Notes under the pieces: model-generated
Databases searched by the model: none
Seen by the model: only the letters and a program-made list of their open reading frames with translations
What the model was told of the DNA's origin: nothing
DNA from: Sulfitobacter maritimus
Lineage (GTDB): Bacteria > Pseudomonadota > Alphaproteobacteria > Rhodobacterales > Rhodobacteraceae
DNA length: 64,000 nt
NCBI RefSeq assembly: GCF_013346665.1
Contig: NZ_JABVBB010000034.1
Span: 434,001 to 498,000 of the forward strand
Direction of reading: 5' to 3'
Position numbers and translations under genes: made by a program
Shown: in pieces, positions 62,032-64,000 of the stretch
How the letters are laid out: every line of letters begins with the position of its first letter
Position numbering within the stretch: position 1 is the first letter of the stretch

Positions 62032-63471
62032 ATGGCATTCTTCACAAAGCTAAAAGATCGTTTGTTCAAATCCTCGTCCAAGATTGACGAGGGGCTGGAG
62101 GCGATTGTCAGCGACGGCGGCGCAGCAGAGGCGGAGGCCGAGGCAGCGCCTGTCGATGCGGTGATGGACAGACCGGGGCTGGCCTCGGACGTGATGCCGG
62201 ACCGTCAGGAAGACAGCGGACCGATGCTGGCGGCGGAACGGACAGCACAGCCGGACCCGCAGCCGACCCCGGAACCTGCGCATCAGCCAGAACCGCAACC
62301 TGACCCCAGCCAGCCGGAGCCTACCCCGGCGCCGGACTTGCCGAACCCGGAGCCGACGCCGGAGCCTTACGAACCGCCACAAGACCCTGAACCGACACCA
62401 GAGCCGGAGCCGATCCCCCCGGTTTCCGACCCTGAGCCAACGCCAGAGCCGGACCCTGTGCCGCCCGTCCACGATCCCGGCCCTGCGCCCACACCGGTCG
62501 AGATGCCACAACCCGGCGGGCTGCGGCAGGCTATGACACCGGTCGCCCCCGATTTGACGGGGGAAGCGACTGAAACCACAACGGCCAAACCGGGTCTGCT
62601 GGGCCGCTTGATGGGGCGCACGGCCAAAACAACAGTTCGGCGGACACTGGACGATGACATGCTTGAGCAGCTCGAAGAGCTCCTCATCAGCGCCGATATG
62701 GGCGTTGATACGGCGCTGCGTGTGACGGCGAATATGGCCGAGGGACGTTTTGGCAAGAAACTCTCGGTCGAAGAGATCAAACAACTGCTCGCCACCGAGG
62801 TAGGGCGCATCATGGAGCCGGTTGCCCGACCACTGCCGATCTATTCCAAAACACCACAAGTGGTGCTGGTGGTCGGCGTGAACGGCTCTGGCAAGACCAC
62901 GACGATCGGCAAACTGGCCTCTCAATTCCGCGCGGCCGGCAAGAAGGTAGTCATTGCCGCTGGCGACACGTTTCGCGCCGCGGCGGTGGAGCAATTGCAG
63001 GTCTGGGGCGAGCGCGCAGGCGTGCCGGTGCTGACCGCAGCACAGGGCAGTGACCCGGCGAGCCTTGCCTTTGATGCGATGGGCCGCGCGCAGGAAGAAG
63101 GCGCTGACCTGCTGCTGATTGACACCGCAGGCCGTTTGCAAAACCGGGGTGATCTGATGGAGGAACTGGCCAAGATCGTCCGCGTGATCCGCAAGAAAGA
63201 CGAGACAGCGCCGCATAATACCCTCTTGGTCCTCGACGCCACGACGGGGCAAAACGCCGTGAATCAGGTGAAAGTGTTCCAAGAGATTTCAGATGTGAGC
63301 GGTTTGGTCATGACCAAGCTCGACGGCACTGCGAAAGGGGGCGTTTTGGTCGCCCTTGCAGACCAATTCGGCCTGCCCATTCATGCCGTGGGTGTGGGCG
63401 AGCAGATTGACGATCTCTCCCCCTTTGATCCGCAGGAATTTGCCGCCGCTTTGGTGGGTGTGGATGCCTAA
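62032..63471 (+). CDS. ftsY: Signal recognition particle receptor FtsY
   Basis: 479 residues. A short membrane-targeting start (AFFTKLKDRLFKSSSKIDEG) precedes an acidic Pro/Glu-rich region (about 55-170, many EPTPEP-type repeats). The NG domain follows: helical N part, then GVNGSGKTTTIGKLA, DTFRAAAVEQL, DTAGRLQN and TKLDGTAKGG. With the SRP it delivers membrane proteins to the translocon. ATG at 62032 has GGAGG six bases upstream; the in-frame GTG at 62011 does not. Confidence 0.96.
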   Translation: MAFFTKLKDRLFKSSSKIDEGLEAIVSDGGAAEAEAEAAPVDAVMDRPGLASDVMPDRQEDSGPMLAAERTAQPDPQPTPEPAHQPEPQPDPSQPEPTPAPDLPNPEPTPEPYEPPQDPEPTPEPEPIPPVSDPEPTPEPDPVPPVHDPGPAPTPVEMPQPGGLRQAMTPVAPDLTGEATETTTAKPGLLGRLMGRTAKTTVRRTLDDDMLEQLEELLISADMGVDTALRVTANMAEGRFGKKLSVEEIKQLLATEVGRIMEPVARPLPIYSKTPQVVLVVGVNGSGKTTTIGKLASQFRAAGKKVVIAAGDTFRAAAVEQLQVWGERAGVPVLTAAQGSDPASLAFDAMGRAQEEGADLLLIDTAGRLQNRGDLMEELAKIVRVIRKKDETAPHNTLLVLDATTGQNAVNQVKVFQEISDVSGLVMTKLDGTAKGGVLVALADQFGLPIHAVGVGEQIDDLSPFDPQEFAAALVGVDA

Positions 63472-63501
63472 CGCTTTCGCCGCTTCATGCGGCTGCCTGC
63501 T

Positions 63502-63987
63502 TCAGTCGTGGGTCCCGAGTTTCTTTTCTACCTTTCGCAGAACGGCCAATACCGTGACCACCACAAAGGCCGTCAGACAGGCCAGCAGAATCTGCCCCGC
63601 ACCGCAGGATAGGCCAATCGCCCCGGCAAGCCACATCGACGCCCCTGTAGTGATGTTGCGCACCTCACCGTTGGAGGTGAAGATGATCCCCGCTGCCAGA
63701 AAGGCCACGCCAGCCGTGACAGCTTCGATCAGACGCAATGGATCAAACCGCATCTGGTCGCCGTCGCCAAACTCCAGACTGCCCAATTCCTGCCCAATGA
63801 TGATGAAAAGACAGGCCGCGATGGCCACCATGATATGGGTGCGCAGCCCCGCTGGTTTGTCCCGCCGTTCCCGCTCATATCCAACAACCCCCGCCAGAAA
63901 GGCCGCCATAAGCAGCCGCGCGGCGGCGACGGTAACGGGCACCTTTGAAAAGCTGTTGGTAAGATCGGCGATCAGGGCTTCAAACAT
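63502..63987 (-). CDS. MgtC/SapB-family membrane protein
   Basis: 161 residues with about four membrane helices and the family motif GYERERRDKPAGLRTH near residue 37. AGIIFTSNGEVRNITTGASM and WLAGAIGLSCGAGQ are also typical. Members affect magnesium homeostasis or intracellular growth; the function of environmental homologues is not clear. It is convergent with ftsY. Confidence 0.88.
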   Translation of the reverse strand: MFEALIADLTNSFSKVPVTVAAARLLMAAFLAGVVGYERERRDKPAGLRTHIMVAIAACLFIIIGQELGSLEFGDGDQMRFDPLRLIEAVTAGVAFLAAGIIFTSNGEVRNITTGASMWLAGAIGLSCGAGQILLACLTAFVVVTVLAVLRKVEKKLGTHD

Positions 63988-64000
63988 TGAAATTCCGCGG

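Noticed and set aside
62050..63282. Minus-strand open frame of 410 residues.
   Set aside because: It is antisense to ftsY; the Arg-rich product mirrors the Pro/Glu repeat region.

Overview
The window looks like a chromosomal segment of a Roseobacter-clade alphaproteobacterium (Rhodobacterales), perhaps near Sulfitobacter. The genus is a guess. The reasons are high GC, typical rhodobacterial gene neighbourhoods (hom-glpX-recJ; rpiA-gor-hflK-hflC-DUF2065-degP; purA beside a DUF2842 gene) and many proteins of families common in this group (DUF2842, DUF3572, DUF2065). There is no prophage, insertion sequence, CRISPR array or rRNA operon. One tRNA-Glu(TTC) gene is present.

Layout. 0-9.6 kb: purA, a DUF2842 membrane protein, a long acidic protein of unknown function, thiamine pyrophosphokinase, an EamA transporter, a PleD-like diguanylate cyclase, DUF3572 and HAD genes, DUF421 and DUF998 membrane proteins, and a 48-residue gene. 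9.8-11.4 kb: an H-NOX-like protein overlapping a GGDEF cyclase. 11.5-39.1 kb: a large surface-polysaccharide locus. 39.7-64 kb: housekeeping genes (tRNA-Glu, recJ, glpX, hom, TetR, pirin, sdaA, rpiA, gor, hflKC, degP, ferredoxin, purD, xseA, alkB, a NuoE-NuoF fusion, ftsY, mgtC family).

The polysaccharide locus is the striking part. It has the usual Wzx/Wzy machinery: an ExoY-type initiating sugar transferase, a chain-length regulator, a CpsD-like partner, a flippase, an O-antigen-ligase/polymerase-like protein and six glycosyltransferases. Set into it is a tightly coupled seven-gene run (16.0-33.2 kb) with a one-module polyketide synthase (KS-AT-KR-DH-ACP-TE), a glycosyltransferase, an unusual NRPS, a phosphopantetheinyl transferase, a Tat-exported SGNH hydrolase, an SGNH/glycosidase-like fusion and another glycosyltransferase. 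The NRPS is a formyltransferase, a condensation-domain remnant, an adenylation domain carrying an inserted luciferase-like monooxygenase, and a carrier domain. The adenylation pocket residues I can read match the glycine code. My inference is that this operon makes an acyl and/or formyl-glycine-derived group that decorates, caps or is linked to the exported polysaccharide.

Three signalling or regulatory proteins around this locus carry changes at residues their families normally need. The PleD-like protein lacks the receiver phospho-acceptor Asp, the H-NOX-like protein lacks the heme His and the YxSxR motif, and the CpsD-like protein lacks the Walker A Lys. Both GGDEF proteins keep intact catalytic and I-site motifs, so control of polysaccharide production by c-di-GMP is a reasonable hypothesis. 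All calls rest on reading the sequence; no searches were run.
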